From Luteibacter sp. Sphag1AF (lineage in GTDB: Bacteria > Pseudomonadota > Gammaproteobacteria > Xanthomonadales > Rhodanobacteraceae), in assembly GCF_014192715.1 (NCBI RefSeq), contig NZ_JACHYH010000007.1, positions 124,001 through 188,000 on the forward strand: a stretch of DNA of 64,000 bases. The letters run 5' to 3'. Below, one piece after another: positions 48,726-56,652 of the stretch. The notes below the pieces were generated by a model. That model searched no databases. It was not told the origin of the DNA and worked only from the letters and a program-made list of their open reading frames with translations. Each line of letters opens with the position of its first letter. The stretch's first letter is position 1. The translations under genes were made by a program, and so were the position numbers.

Positions 48726-49040
48726 ATGTCGCGTTCGCTGACCGTATCGCTTGTGGCCGCCGCGTGCCTTTCGCTGGCGAGTCTTGCTGCTGTCGCCCAG
48801 AACGGCGCAGGTTATCTGGCCGACCGGGTCGCCCAGGCGCACAAGAATTTCATTGCCGCCGACAAGGATAAAGACGGATATCTCACCCGCGACGAAGCGA
48901 AGGCCATGCCGATGGTGTCGCGCAACTTCGACGCAATTGACACGCAAAAGACCGGCAAGGTCTCCGAGCAGGACATCGCCACGTTCATGAAAGAGCGCGC
49001 CGCCCAGCGGCCCGGCATGGCGCCTCCACCCAAGCCCTGA
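48726..49040 (+). CDS. exported EF-hand protein
   Basis: A 104-residue protein with a Sec signal (LTVSLVAAACLSLASLAAVAQ). Two EF-hand loops follow: a good one, DKDKDGYLTRDE near residue 46, and a poorer one, DTQKTGKVSEQD near residue 73, where the spacing is kept but lysines replace some acidic ligands. It probably binds calcium in the periplasm. A GAAGAGG Shine-Dalgarno precedes the ATG. The tail is proline-rich. The 264 bases after it hold no gene. Confidence 0.88.
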   Translation: MSRSLTVSLVAAACLSLASLAAVAQNGAGYLADRVAQAHKNFIAADKDKDGYLTRDEAKAMPMVSRNFDAIDTQKTGKVSEQDIATFMKERAAQRPGMAPPPKP

Positions 49041-49304
49041 TCGGGCAGTTACGCCCCATCGCCTCGTCAATTGTGGTCTTCACCTACAACTGACGGTCTA
49101 TTGTCAGACCCCCACCCGGGGCCGAAGCTGGCTGCGCCGTTCGCTGGTGCCTCAGTCCTTCCACGCGTCGTAAGACTTCGTCGATGGTCTGCGCGCCAGC
49201 GCGGACGTTTCATGGCGGGTCGGAAGGCCCGGCTCAGCAGCGCGTGCGATCAACGCGCGTGACGTCGGCACGGGCGAAAGCGCAGCAGGCGGGGGCAAAG
49301 ACGG

Positions 49305-52300
49305 ATGGGACACGCGGCACGACAGGGTGGTGACGACACGGCAAGTCGTCTCATGCGATATCGGCGCAGGCTTCTTTACGGCGGTGGCACGTTGCTGTCC
49401 GTCTTTCTGTGTGCGCTGGTCGCGGGTGTCGCGTGGGTGCAGGTGCATCACTATGTGGCGCACCAGCGCCAGTGGCTGGAAGACAACGCTACCGCGGTGG
49501 AGACCTGGCTAGCCCAGCGGCAGCGCGGGTATGCCCGCAGCCTCTACGGCATGGAACTGTTGCTGCGTGATCGCGGACCCTTGTTGCGTCAGGAGGGCGA
49601 GCCGTGGATGGCCCGTTTTCGCGATGCCGGCGACACCGCGATGGTGCGGGGCGGTCAGGGCGGTGTGCCGTTTCTGGTGATTGGCAGAGCCGAGCGCAGG
49701 CTTCCCGACAACGAACTGGCCCGCTGGCTGGGGCTGGTCAACGAGCTGTCTTCGCAATCCTCGGCGACCGTCGCAGAGATGGAGGCGCCCGGATCGCTGT
49801 CCCTCTATGCGTACGACATGCGCGGTTCGGTAATGATGTTCAGCCGTACGCCGGATGATCGGCAGCTCGCTTCACGGCTGGGCGTCAACGGGCGCGAAGC
49901 ACTGTTTCACCGCCTGATGGTGGACGATGCGCAACTGCCGCCGTCCAGTGGTCACGAAGCGGTGGTCTCCTATTCGGGCATCAATCCGCTCAATGGCGAG
50001 CGCTCGCTGGTGGGTGTGCTTACGGCGAAGGTGGATGGCATCGCGCAGTGGCGCATGCTGTCGTTTGAGTCATTCACTGATGTGCGTCGCCGTCTTGCGC
50101 CGCAATTGCGCGGCGACGTGGTGCTTGCGACGGTGCGGGGTGACGTCATAGCGGGACAGCCCCGCAGCGGGGAGCCTGTTGTCCCTCACGTTCTGGACAC
50201 GCCGCCCGATGAAACCGGGCAGCCCACGTTCGTTCGCGCAGGCAGCTCCTTTGTCGCGGCACAACGCGTGGCCGGCCTGGACTGGACCATCGCGCAGCGC
50301 TACACCCCCGCTGATCTGTGGGCGGCGCTGTGGGCACGCTGGCTGGCACTGTCCGGCGGCCTGGTGTTGACGCTGGGCATGCTCTGGGCCTGGATCGCGG
50401 GAATCAGCGCGCGCGTTCTCAGGCCTGCTGAGGAGGATGCGGCCCGGCTGGCAGAAAGCGAGTCGTTGAATCGCACCATCGTGCATACCTCGCCCGTGGG
50501 CCTGAGCCTCATTGATCTGGCCACGCTGAAGCCATTACTTGAGAACGACGTAATCAAGGGCTTTGCCGCCGAAGCGGAAACAGCCGGTGTGGCCCTCTAC
50601 GCGCGCATGGTCGATATGGACCAGCGCGCGGTTGAGCGCGCGACGCCCCTGGAATCCACGGCAAGCAGCGAATTCCGCGTGGAATACAAACTCGCGGGCA
50701 CCGCGAAGCGGACGTTGCTGGTGGCGGCACGCCCCACGACGTATCGTCGCCAGGCGGTGCTGCTGTGTGTCGTCAGGGACGTGTCACGCATCGCGGAGCT
50801 GGAAGCAGACCTCCGCTCCGCACAACAGGCCGAAGAGCAGGCTCGCCTGATTGCCGAGCGCGCCAGTGCGGCCAAGTCGCAGTTCGTTGCCACCATCAGC
50901 CATGAAATCCGCACGCCGCTCAGTGGCATCATCGGCCACCTGGAACTGCTGGCGCATGGCCGGCTGGACCGGGAGCAGGCCGTACACATCGCCCGCGTCC
51001 GCACGGCATCCGACACGCTGCTCAAGACCGTAGGCGACGTGCTCGATTTCTCGAAGATCGAAGCCGGCCAGATGACGCTGCATGCGGCGCCGTTTGAAGT
51101 CCGCCCGCTGGTGGAAGAGTCGTTGCACCTGTTCGCTCCGCTGGCACGGCGCAAGGGGCTGGGGCTGTTCCACGACGTGGATCCCCAGGTGGACCTTGCC
51201 TGCGTGGGAGACGCGCAGCGCATTCGTCAGGTGCTGAACAACCTGCTTGGCAATGCGCTTCGCTTCACCACGGAAGGTGCGGTCACGGTACGTGTGCGGG
51301 CAGGCACGTCGATGTCGTTGCACGACGCGAACCAACTCGCACTGCGCTTTGAAGTGGAAGATACCGGCGTCGGCATGAGCGTCGAACAGATGACCCGGCT
51401 GTTCCGGCCTTTTGCGCAGGCGGGCTTCAGTGACGAAGAGCGCTACAGCGGTACGGGTCTTGGTCTCGCGCTGTGCCAGCAGATCGTGACGTTGATGGGC
51501 GGCAGCATTGGCGTGGAAAGCGAGCCTGGCGAAGGCTCCACGTTTGCCTTCAACGTGACCCTTTCCCGGGTATCCGGCTCAGGTTCGGCGTGTGAGCTGG
51601 CCGGGAAGACGATGGTTGTCGTATCTACCGATGCCACCTGGCGGACGTCGATCAGCGCGTGGCTGGACGCGCGCGGTGCGACGGTCGATGCGTTCGACAT
51701 GCTTGACTCCGGCTTCCTGCGCTCCATTGCGCCCGGGGACACGATTGTGGTGGCGGGCGATCAGCGCGCGCTGGGCGCCACCGATGCGCGCGACATGGTG
51801 GAGCAGGGCGCACGTGTCGTGCGGCTGTCGCGGGACGGGCCGTTGCAGGCACGTTACGACCATGGCGTGGTGTTTCTGTCCGCGTATGCCAGCAGTGAGT
51901 TGATGGATGTGCTGCTGATGCGTCGCGGCCCCGGCGCCATGCGCGAGGCCATGGCGCGTGTTGCGCGCTCCACACCCGCCGCCGGTCGCGTGCTGGTGGT
52001 GGACGACAATCCGTTCGGGCGGGAATTGCTTCGTCAGCAATTGTCTGCGCTGGGCTACATGACCGACGAAGCAGACGGTGGCCAGGAAGCGCTGGAAATG
52101 TGCGACGAGTATCCCTACACCGCCGTGCTCACCGACATTGAAATGCCCGGCATGGATGGTTTCTCCCTTGCCGCCGCGTTGCGTCGACGGGGCGCGGCTA
52201 TTCCGGTGTTTGCGGTGACGGCAGGTATCGGCAAAGGCGATGACGTGCGTGCGGCCGAATGCGGCATCGCATCGCTGCTGCTGAAGCCTGTGACCCTGGC

Positions 52301-52691
52301 GCAACTGGAGACCACCCTGCGCGACCTGCTTCCGGACGATGCGTGGCCGTTTCATCCAGACGAAGAAGGTGGCTCGACCGAGTTCGTGGAAATCCTGATG
52401 GGATCCGTGATCCACGATTGGGAACGCCTGGTGCAGGCCGTGGGTGCAAACGAAGAAAGCCGCGTGCTGGAGCGCCTGCATTCGCTGAAGGGAGCCTTCC
52501 TGATGGCCAACGAAGCCTTGCTCGCCGAGCACAGCGCCGAGTTGGAACAGTGGGTCGAGGTGCACGGACTGGAAGGCATTGGCCCGATCGTGCAAGGCCT
52601 GCAATTGCGCATTGACGAGCGTCTGGACGGCTATCGCTCGCGGATGGAACGCTCATCAGGAGGCACGTCGCGGACGCGGCCGTCAATCTGA
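49305..52691 (+). CDS. hybrid sensor kinase, RcsC-RcsD-like fusion (HK-ABL-REC-HPt)
   Basis: An 1128-residue membrane kinase. TM1 is near residues 24-45, a periplasmic sensor of about 300 residues follows, and TM2 is near 345-370. Directly after TM2 come VLRPAEEDAARLAESESLNR and VHTSPVGLSLIDL, which match E. coli RcsC closely. The kinase has H533 in SHEIRTPLSGIIGH, an HATPase (VEDTGVGMS, GTGLGLAL), an RcsC-like ABL domain (about 765-880), a receiver with D944 in VLTDIEMPGMDG, and a C-terminal HPt with H1059 in RLHSLKGAF. In E. coli the HPt is a separate protein, RcsD. It converges on one RcsB-like regulator and lies near another. The start could also be ATG 49353. Confidence 0.92.
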   Translation: MGHAARQGGDDTASRLMRYRRRLLYGGGTLLSVFLCALVAGVAWVQVHHYVAHQRQWLEDNATAVETWLAQRQRGYARSLYGMELLLRDRGPLLRQEGEPWMARFRDAGDTAMVRGGQGGVPFLVIGRAERRLPDNELARWLGLVNELSSQSSATVAEMEAPGSLSLYAYDMRGSVMMFSRTPDDRQLASRLGVNGREALFHRLMVDDAQLPPSSGHEAVVSYSGINPLNGERSLVGVLTAKVDGIAQWRMLSFESFTDVRRRLAPQLRGDVVLATVRGDVIAGQPRSGEPVVPHVLDTPPDETGQPTFVRAGSSFVAAQRVAGLDWTIAQRYTPADLWAALWARWLALSGGLVLTLGMLWAWIAGISARVLRPAEEDAARLAESESLNRTIVHTSPVGLSLIDLATLKPLLENDVIKGFAAEAETAGVALYARMVDMDQRAVERATPLESTASSEFRVEYKLAGTAKRTLLVAARPTTYRRQAVLLCVVRDVSRIAELEADLRSAQQAEEQARLIAERASAAKSQFVATISHEIRTPLSGIIGHLELLAHGRLDREQAVHIARVRTASDTLLKTVGDVLDFSKIEAGQMTLHAAPFEVRPLVEESLHLFAPLARRKGLGLFHDVDPQVDLACVGDAQRIRQVLNNLLGNALRFTTEGAVTVRVRAGTSMSLHDANQLALRFEVEDTGVGMSVEQMTRLFRPFAQAGFSDEERYSGTGLGLALCQQIVTLMGGSIGVESEPGEGSTFAFNVTLSRVSGSGSACELAGKTMVVVSTDATWRTSISAWLDARGATVDAFDMLDSGFLRSIAPGDTIVVAGDQRALGATDARDMVEQGARVVRLSRDGPLQARYDHGVVFLSAYASSELMDVLLMRRGPGAMREAMARVARSTPAAGRVLVVDDNPFGRELLRQQLSALGYMTDEADGGQEALEMCDEYPYTAVLTDIEMPGMDGFSLAAALRRRGAAIPVFAVTAGIGKGDDVRAAECGIASLLLKPVTLAQLETTLRDLLPDDAWPFHPDEEGGSTEFVEILMGSVIHDWERLVQAVGANEESRVLERLHSLKGAFLMANEALLAEHSAELEQWVEVHGLEGIGPIVQGLQLRIDERLDGYRSRMERSSGGTSRTRPSI

Positions 52692-53387
52692 TGGCTTATC
52701 GCTTTCATCGTCGGTGCGCCGCCTGCCGGTACCGGAGGCCGCGACCATGCCACTCGTAACCGCATACCGGAAAAGATCAGTGTCCAGCTCGATGCCCAAT
52801 TTGCGTTTTGCCGAAATCTTCTGCGCACTGGTGGTCTTGTGACTGCGGCCGGTCAGTCGCGCGATTTCAGTGGCCGAGTAACCCTCGGCCAGCATGCGCA
52901 CGACTTCGGCTTCGCGGGGCGTAAGGCGGTGCATGTCCAGCTCGGCGGTGTCGAACTCGTCATCGAGCGTCAGGAGCGCCTGTGCCACCAGCGGAGAGCG
53001 GAACGGCTGGCGCTTGAACGCGGCGTGGATGGCGTCCTCGATGTCGTCCAGGTCGTCGCCCTTGGACACCAGGCAACGGATGCCTTTTGCCTCAATGGTG
53101 CGCAGGATCTGCGGGCTTTTGAGGCCGGTAAGTACGACGATGGCCAGCGAGGGATGGCGCCGCGTGACTTCGGCCAGCAGGCGCAGTCCATCCGGATGCT
53201 CACCATCCACAGGCATGGCGTAGTCGGTCAGCAGGACGTCGCAGTGCGTGACGTCCAGAAGTGCCAGCAGGTCGTTGGGCGAGTGGGCCACGCCGACCAC
53301 GTCAATGCCGTGTCGGTCGCCCAGGTTGCGCTCCAGCGCAGTCTGCACGAAAGGATGGTCGTCGGCGATGGCGATTCGAATATTCAT
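52683..53387 (-). CDS. NarL/FixJ-family response regulator, RcsB-like (1)
   Basis: A 234-residue response regulator. The receiver has phosphoacceptor D55 in VLLTDYAMPVDGEHPDGL, with acidic DD at 9-10. The LuxR-type DNA-binding domain is LTPREAEVVRMLAEGYSATE followed by TTSAQKISAKRKLGIELDTD, which is the pattern of RcsB (SQKKSAMMKLGVEND) rather than of general LuxR regulators. I chose ATG 53387 (MNIRIAIADDHP); an ATG eight codons upstream is possible. Its end overlaps the end of the hybrid kinase gene by nine bases, and it is divergent from the second regulator. Confidence 0.93.
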   Translation of the reverse strand: MNIRIAIADDHPFVQTALERNLGDRHGIDVVGVAHSPNDLLALLDVTHCDVLLTDYAMPVDGEHPDGLRLLAEVTRRHPSLAIVVLTGLKSPQILRTIEAKGIRCLVSKGDDLDDIEDAIHAAFKRQPFRSPLVAQALLTLDDEFDTAELDMHRLTPREAEVVRMLAEGYSATEIARLTGRSHKTTSAQKISAKRKLGIELDTDLFRYAVTSGMVAASGTGRRRTDDESDKPSD

Positions 53388-53451
53388 GGAGATGAAGCTC
53401 CCTCTTGTCACGTCATCCTAACCGCATTGTCATGAACCTGGGAGACCGCAC

Positions 53452-54108
53452 GTGAGCACCAAAGCAATCCGTGTTGTCATTGCGGACGATCATCCCGTCG
53501 CTCGCGAAGGTGCGCGCATGGCCATTGCAGACGACATGAGGATGCAGGTGGCCGCAGTCGTGGACAGCGGCGCGCCGTTGCTCGCCCTGCTGGGCGAGCA
53601 TGGCGACGATATCGACGTAGTGGTCTGCGACTATGCGATGCCAGTGCATGACAGCGAAGACGGCATGGCGCTGATCCATGTATTGCGCGAGCGATATCCG
53701 CACGTGTCGCTTGTTGTTCTGACCTCGATTGAAGACACCGCCGTTTTGCGCGACATGGTGCGCGCGGGTGTGATCTGCATCGTGAGCAAGCGCGATGGGC
53801 CGCGTCATCTGCGTACGGCAGCCACCGCTGCGAAAGACGGGCGAGGTTATCTTTCGCCCGTGATGAAGACGGCGCTGGAACTGTACGACCCGCCTGCGCG
53901 GCTGAGTCGGGGCGAAGCGCAGGTTCTGGAACTGTGGGCGTCCGGCATGTCGATCAAAGCCATCGCCACACATCTTGGCAAGGCCACTTCTACCATCAGC
54001 ACGCAAAAAGCGGTGGCATTGACCAAGCTCGGCCTGGGCGGTCGTGCTGATCTTGCGCGTTATGCCTGGGAGTCGCGCGCCACGCATGACGACAGCGCGC
54101 CGCCGTAG
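53452..54108 (+). CDS. NarL/FixJ-family response regulator, RcsB-like (2)
   Basis: A 218-residue response regulator starting at GTG with GGGAG upstream. The phosphoacceptor is D60 in VVCDYAMPVHDSEDGMALIH. The DNA-binding domain reads LSRGEAQVLELWASGMSIKA, then STISTQKAVALTKLGLGGRA, again the RcsB-type helix. It is divergent from the first RcsB-like gene, 64 bases apart, so both may be controlled from one intergenic region. Both probably take phosphate from the hybrid kinase's HPt. The 3' end overlaps the convergent yjjX gene by 49 bases. Confidence 0.92.
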   Translation: MSTKAIRVVIADDHPVAREGARMAIADDMRMQVAAVVDSGAPLLALLGEHGDDIDVVVCDYAMPVHDSEDGMALIHVLRERYPHVSLVVLTSIEDTAVLRDMVRAGVICIVSKRDGPRHLRTAATAAKDGRGYLSPVMKTALELYDPPARLSRGEAQVLELWASGMSIKAIATHLGKATSTISTQKAVALTKLGLGGRADLARYAWESRATHDDSAPP

Positions 54109-54638
54109 AACTCCGCATGCAGAAAGGGCGCCATGGCCAGTACCAGCGCCTGGGTGTAGACGCTTTCGCGCGTTTCGCGACCGTTGGTCAGCAGGCTGAC
54201 CGTGCCGCCTTTCTGCTTGATGTTTTCCGTGGCGAACAGGCGGTCGATCACATGGCCCAGTTCGTCGCCGTGCGCGAGCGCGTCGTGAACATGCGCCGGA
54301 AGGCTGAGCGAGGCGCTGCGGCCGACGGATAGCTGATCGTCATCGGCAATGGCCACATAGGCGAAAGTGGCCGCGCCATCCTCCGTCACTTCGATGCCGC
54401 CCTCCATCGCTACGTAAAGATCGGCCCCGCTGGCCGTTTCGCGCAGAAAGTTCACGCGATTGATGGCGCCCAGACGCGTCTCCGCCGCGGTCATCGGCTG
54501 GTCGCTGACGCCTGAGGGCGCCGACATGCCGTACACGCTGACCTCGCGGTCGGCATAAAACGGCGCGATGGCGGCTTTCACTGCCTGGACTTTCACCGGG
54601 TTGGTCGAGGCGACAACGATGCGCAGGGGGGAAGACAT
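54060..54638 (-). CDS. yjjX: inosine/xanthosine triphosphatase (YjjX family)
   Basis: A 192-residue NTPase that removes non-canonical purine nucleotides. It starts LRIVVASTNPVKVQAVKAA with the family's phosphate loop, then PSGVSDQPMTAAETRLGAIN, DLYVAMEGGIEV and a C-terminal KQKGGTVSLLTNGRETRESVY. I chose ATG 54638 (MSSPLRIVVAS); upstream codons of the open frame are not conserved in character. Its 3' end overlaps the second response regulator gene by 49 bases on the other strand. Confidence 0.92.
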   Translation of the reverse strand: MSSPLRIVVASTNPVKVQAVKAAIAPFYADREVSVYGMSAPSGVSDQPMTAAETRLGAINRVNFLRETASGADLYVAMEGGIEVTEDGAATFAYVAIADDDQLSVGRSASLSLPAHVHDALAHGDELGHVIDRLFATENIKQKGGTVSLLTNGRETRESVYTQALVLAMAPFLHAEFYGGALSSCVARDSQA

Positions 54639-54696
54639 GATGAGTGGGACAGGCCTGGCGGATGACCTGCCCATTCTAGCAACGTGCCGGGAACGG

Positions 54697-55521
54697 TCAG
54701 GGCAGCCGCTCGAAGCAGAAACCGAAATAGCGATCCAGGGAGCGATCTTCGTGGAACGGTATCTGGCAGCTGCGGTGCGGGTTTTCCCAGCGATCCTGCG
54801 GGGCATAGCCCAGCTCGCGCAGACCGTGCAGGAATTCCCGGTCGGCAGTTACCCGATACGGGCAACAGGCAGTGCCCATGTTTTGCACGGTGAAATAGGA
54901 TGCGCTCGGATGCAGCGGTACCGAGTTCAGCAGCAGATGTCGTGGACGGTGGCGCAGCGAGGCGAGCAGGTCGCCGAGGGTGTAATCCAGATATTGCAGG
55001 GAACCGGCGGCGAACAGGATGTCCACATTGTCTGCATCCTGAGCTGACGAAGTGAAGTGCAGCCGTCGTTCCGGATCATGCAATTCGGCCCACTCGGTGC
55101 CTGCGGCATTCACGGCTGGCACGTCCATCACCGTCCAGCGAAGGCGCTCCGGATAGCGCAGATAGCGCTGATACGCGTAATAAGCCACGCCGATATGGCC
55201 ACCCAGGTCGAATACGGACATGGCCCCGCTGTCGAGCAGCTTCGACAGCCAGAGCATCATCGGATAATCGTTGATGTACACCCGGTGGGTGCGCTCACGG
55301 TACAGGCTCGCAGAGGGGGTGTTGTCGTATCCCACCGTCTGCCTGCCTGCGATGCTTGCCTGCGCCTCGGCGAAGGTGTTGAACACGCCCCGGTACAGAT
55401 TGTGGGTCAGCGACGTGTGGGCAAAAAATTCCCGGTCGTAACGCGCCTCAAGCAACCTGCGGATGGGGGGCAGGGCGCGGGTCCGCTCGCGGACGGTGGG
55501 GTGCGACGTCGCCATAGTCAT
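54697..55521 (-). CDS. putative methyltransferase, TIGR04325 (LIC12133) type
   Basis: A 274-residue protein with a weak Rossmann methyltransferase core: SVFDLGGHIGVAYYAYQRYL as the SAM loop near residue 120, then LRWTVMDVPAVNAAG and VDILFAAGSLQYLDYTLGDL. The N-terminal VGYDNTPSASLYRER and the C-terminal LHPSASYFTVQNMGTACCPY belong to the TIGR04325 family, usually found in surface-polysaccharide or glycan clusters. Here it stands alone between yjjX and a TraB/GumN gene. I chose ATG 55521. The substrate is unknown. Confidence 0.75.
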   Translation of the reverse strand: MTMATSHPTVRERTRALPPIRRLLEARYDREFFAHTSLTHNLYRGVFNTFAEAQASIAGRQTVGYDNTPSASLYRERTHRVYINDYPMMLWLSKLLDSGAMSVFDLGGHIGVAYYAYQRYLRYPERLRWTVMDVPAVNAAGTEWAELHDPERRLHFTSSAQDADNVDILFAAGSLQYLDYTLGDLLASLRHRPRHLLLNSVPLHPSASYFTVQNMGTACCPYRVTADREFLHGLRELGYAPQDRWENPHRSCQIPFHEDRSLDRYFGFCFERLP

Positions 55522-55624
55522 GACCGGGCAGTATCTCGTCGGGGAACTGGCGACAAGTTTTAGCACCGCCCGGGGCACCCGTCGCTACACACAATGGACT
55601 AGGCCAAAAGAGTGGCCCGCACGC

Positions 55625-56644
55625 TCAGGGCGAATCTTCCACGTCGTCCGGTGCCGTGACCGTGTATCCGCGCTGCGCCAGCTTCTCCAGCGGGCCGTGT
55701 GGCCTTACCAGCAGCGACATGGGCACCATGGCGAAAGTCTGCTTGTGGGTGGACATGGCGGTGGTCACGGCGTCGAGCCAGGTGGATTCCAGGCGGCCGA
55801 CCACATCGTTGAGGCCAAGCTGCTTGGCCACACCGGCCTCGCCAACGGCATTGAGGCAGGTTTCCCAGCGATCCTGCGCCAGCATGGCCGAAAGGGCCGG
55901 CACGTCGCCGGTGGCCCAGGCATTGGCGCGCTCGGTGAGGGTGTTCAGCCGCTTGTCCACGTTTTCCAGGGTCTGGTGGAAGCAGGCGGCGTCTTCCAGA
56001 TCGGCGGCCTTGAACGCCTTGATGACCTTGCGTGGCTCTTCCACTTCCACGGTGTAGCGCACAGGCTGGACCGGCACGTTGCGATCCTTCGCCATCTGCG
56101 TCACGGATTTTTCGACGCCGCTCATCTGCTTCAGGCCGATGCTCTTGATGGCATCGCCATACAGCTCGAACGCGGCGAACAGGGGGCGATAGCTCTCCAC
56201 ACTGCTGTCCCGGCCGATGTATTTCTGTTTCAGGGTGAGCCACAGCGCGTAGTCAGCTGCCGGTACGGCATCCTTCAGCGTGGCGCCTTCGGGGAGGTTG
56301 CGCACATGGATCAGCGACGGCAGCAGGAACATCTTGCCGAAGAAGTTGGTCTTCGGCTTGATGGACATGGACGGCGAGCCCAGCACGACCTGGGACCCGG
56401 CCACGGCATCGCTGACTTCTTTGGACTGCCACTGCATGCGCGCCGGAAGCGGCCCATACGTGCCCAGTATCCACATCACGTGGCCGTCTTTGGTTACCTT
56501 CCACAGCCCCGGGCCAGGCTGTTCGCCACTGACCGTGACCGACTCAAGCATCACGGCGGAGGTGGTTGCCGGCGCGGGTGCGTCCTGGCAGAACGCAGCC
56601 GGAATCCAGAGGGCGACAAGAAAAGCGGCGATCCGTGGACGCAT
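55625..56644 (-). CDS. TraB/GumN-family protein, exported
   Basis: A 339-residue protein with Sec signal MRPRIAAFLVALWIPAAFC, cut near the AFCQ site. The family's N-terminal motif is seen in LWKVTKDGHVMWILGTYGPL, although the second GX2H motif of active TraB-type peptidases is less clear. Members include GumN, named for its place beside the xanthan genes, but its function is unsettled. The gene starts eight bases after the stop of the sulfatase gene and is probably co-transcribed with it. Confidence 0.82.
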   Translation of the reverse strand: MRPRIAAFLVALWIPAAFCQDAPAPATTSAVMLESVTVSGEQPGPGLWKVTKDGHVMWILGTYGPLPARMQWQSKEVSDAVAGSQVVLGSPSMSIKPKTNFFGKMFLLPSLIHVRNLPEGATLKDAVPAADYALWLTLKQKYIGRDSSVESYRPLFAAFELYGDAIKSIGLKQMSGVEKSVTQMAKDRNVPVQPVRYTVEVEEPRKVIKAFKAADLEDAACFHQTLENVDKRLNTLTERANAWATGDVPALSAMLAQDRWETCLNAVGEAGVAKQLGLNDVVGRLESTWLDAVTTAMSTHKQTFAMVPMSLLVRPHGPLEKLAQRGYTVTAPDDVEDSP

Positions 56645-56652
56645 CAGTAACC

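Noticed and set aside
49041-49304. Possible small gene between the EF-hand protein and the hybrid kinase
   Set aside because: Only short frames with no Shine-Dalgarno or motif. A weak GGTCT/AGACC repeat is all I see.
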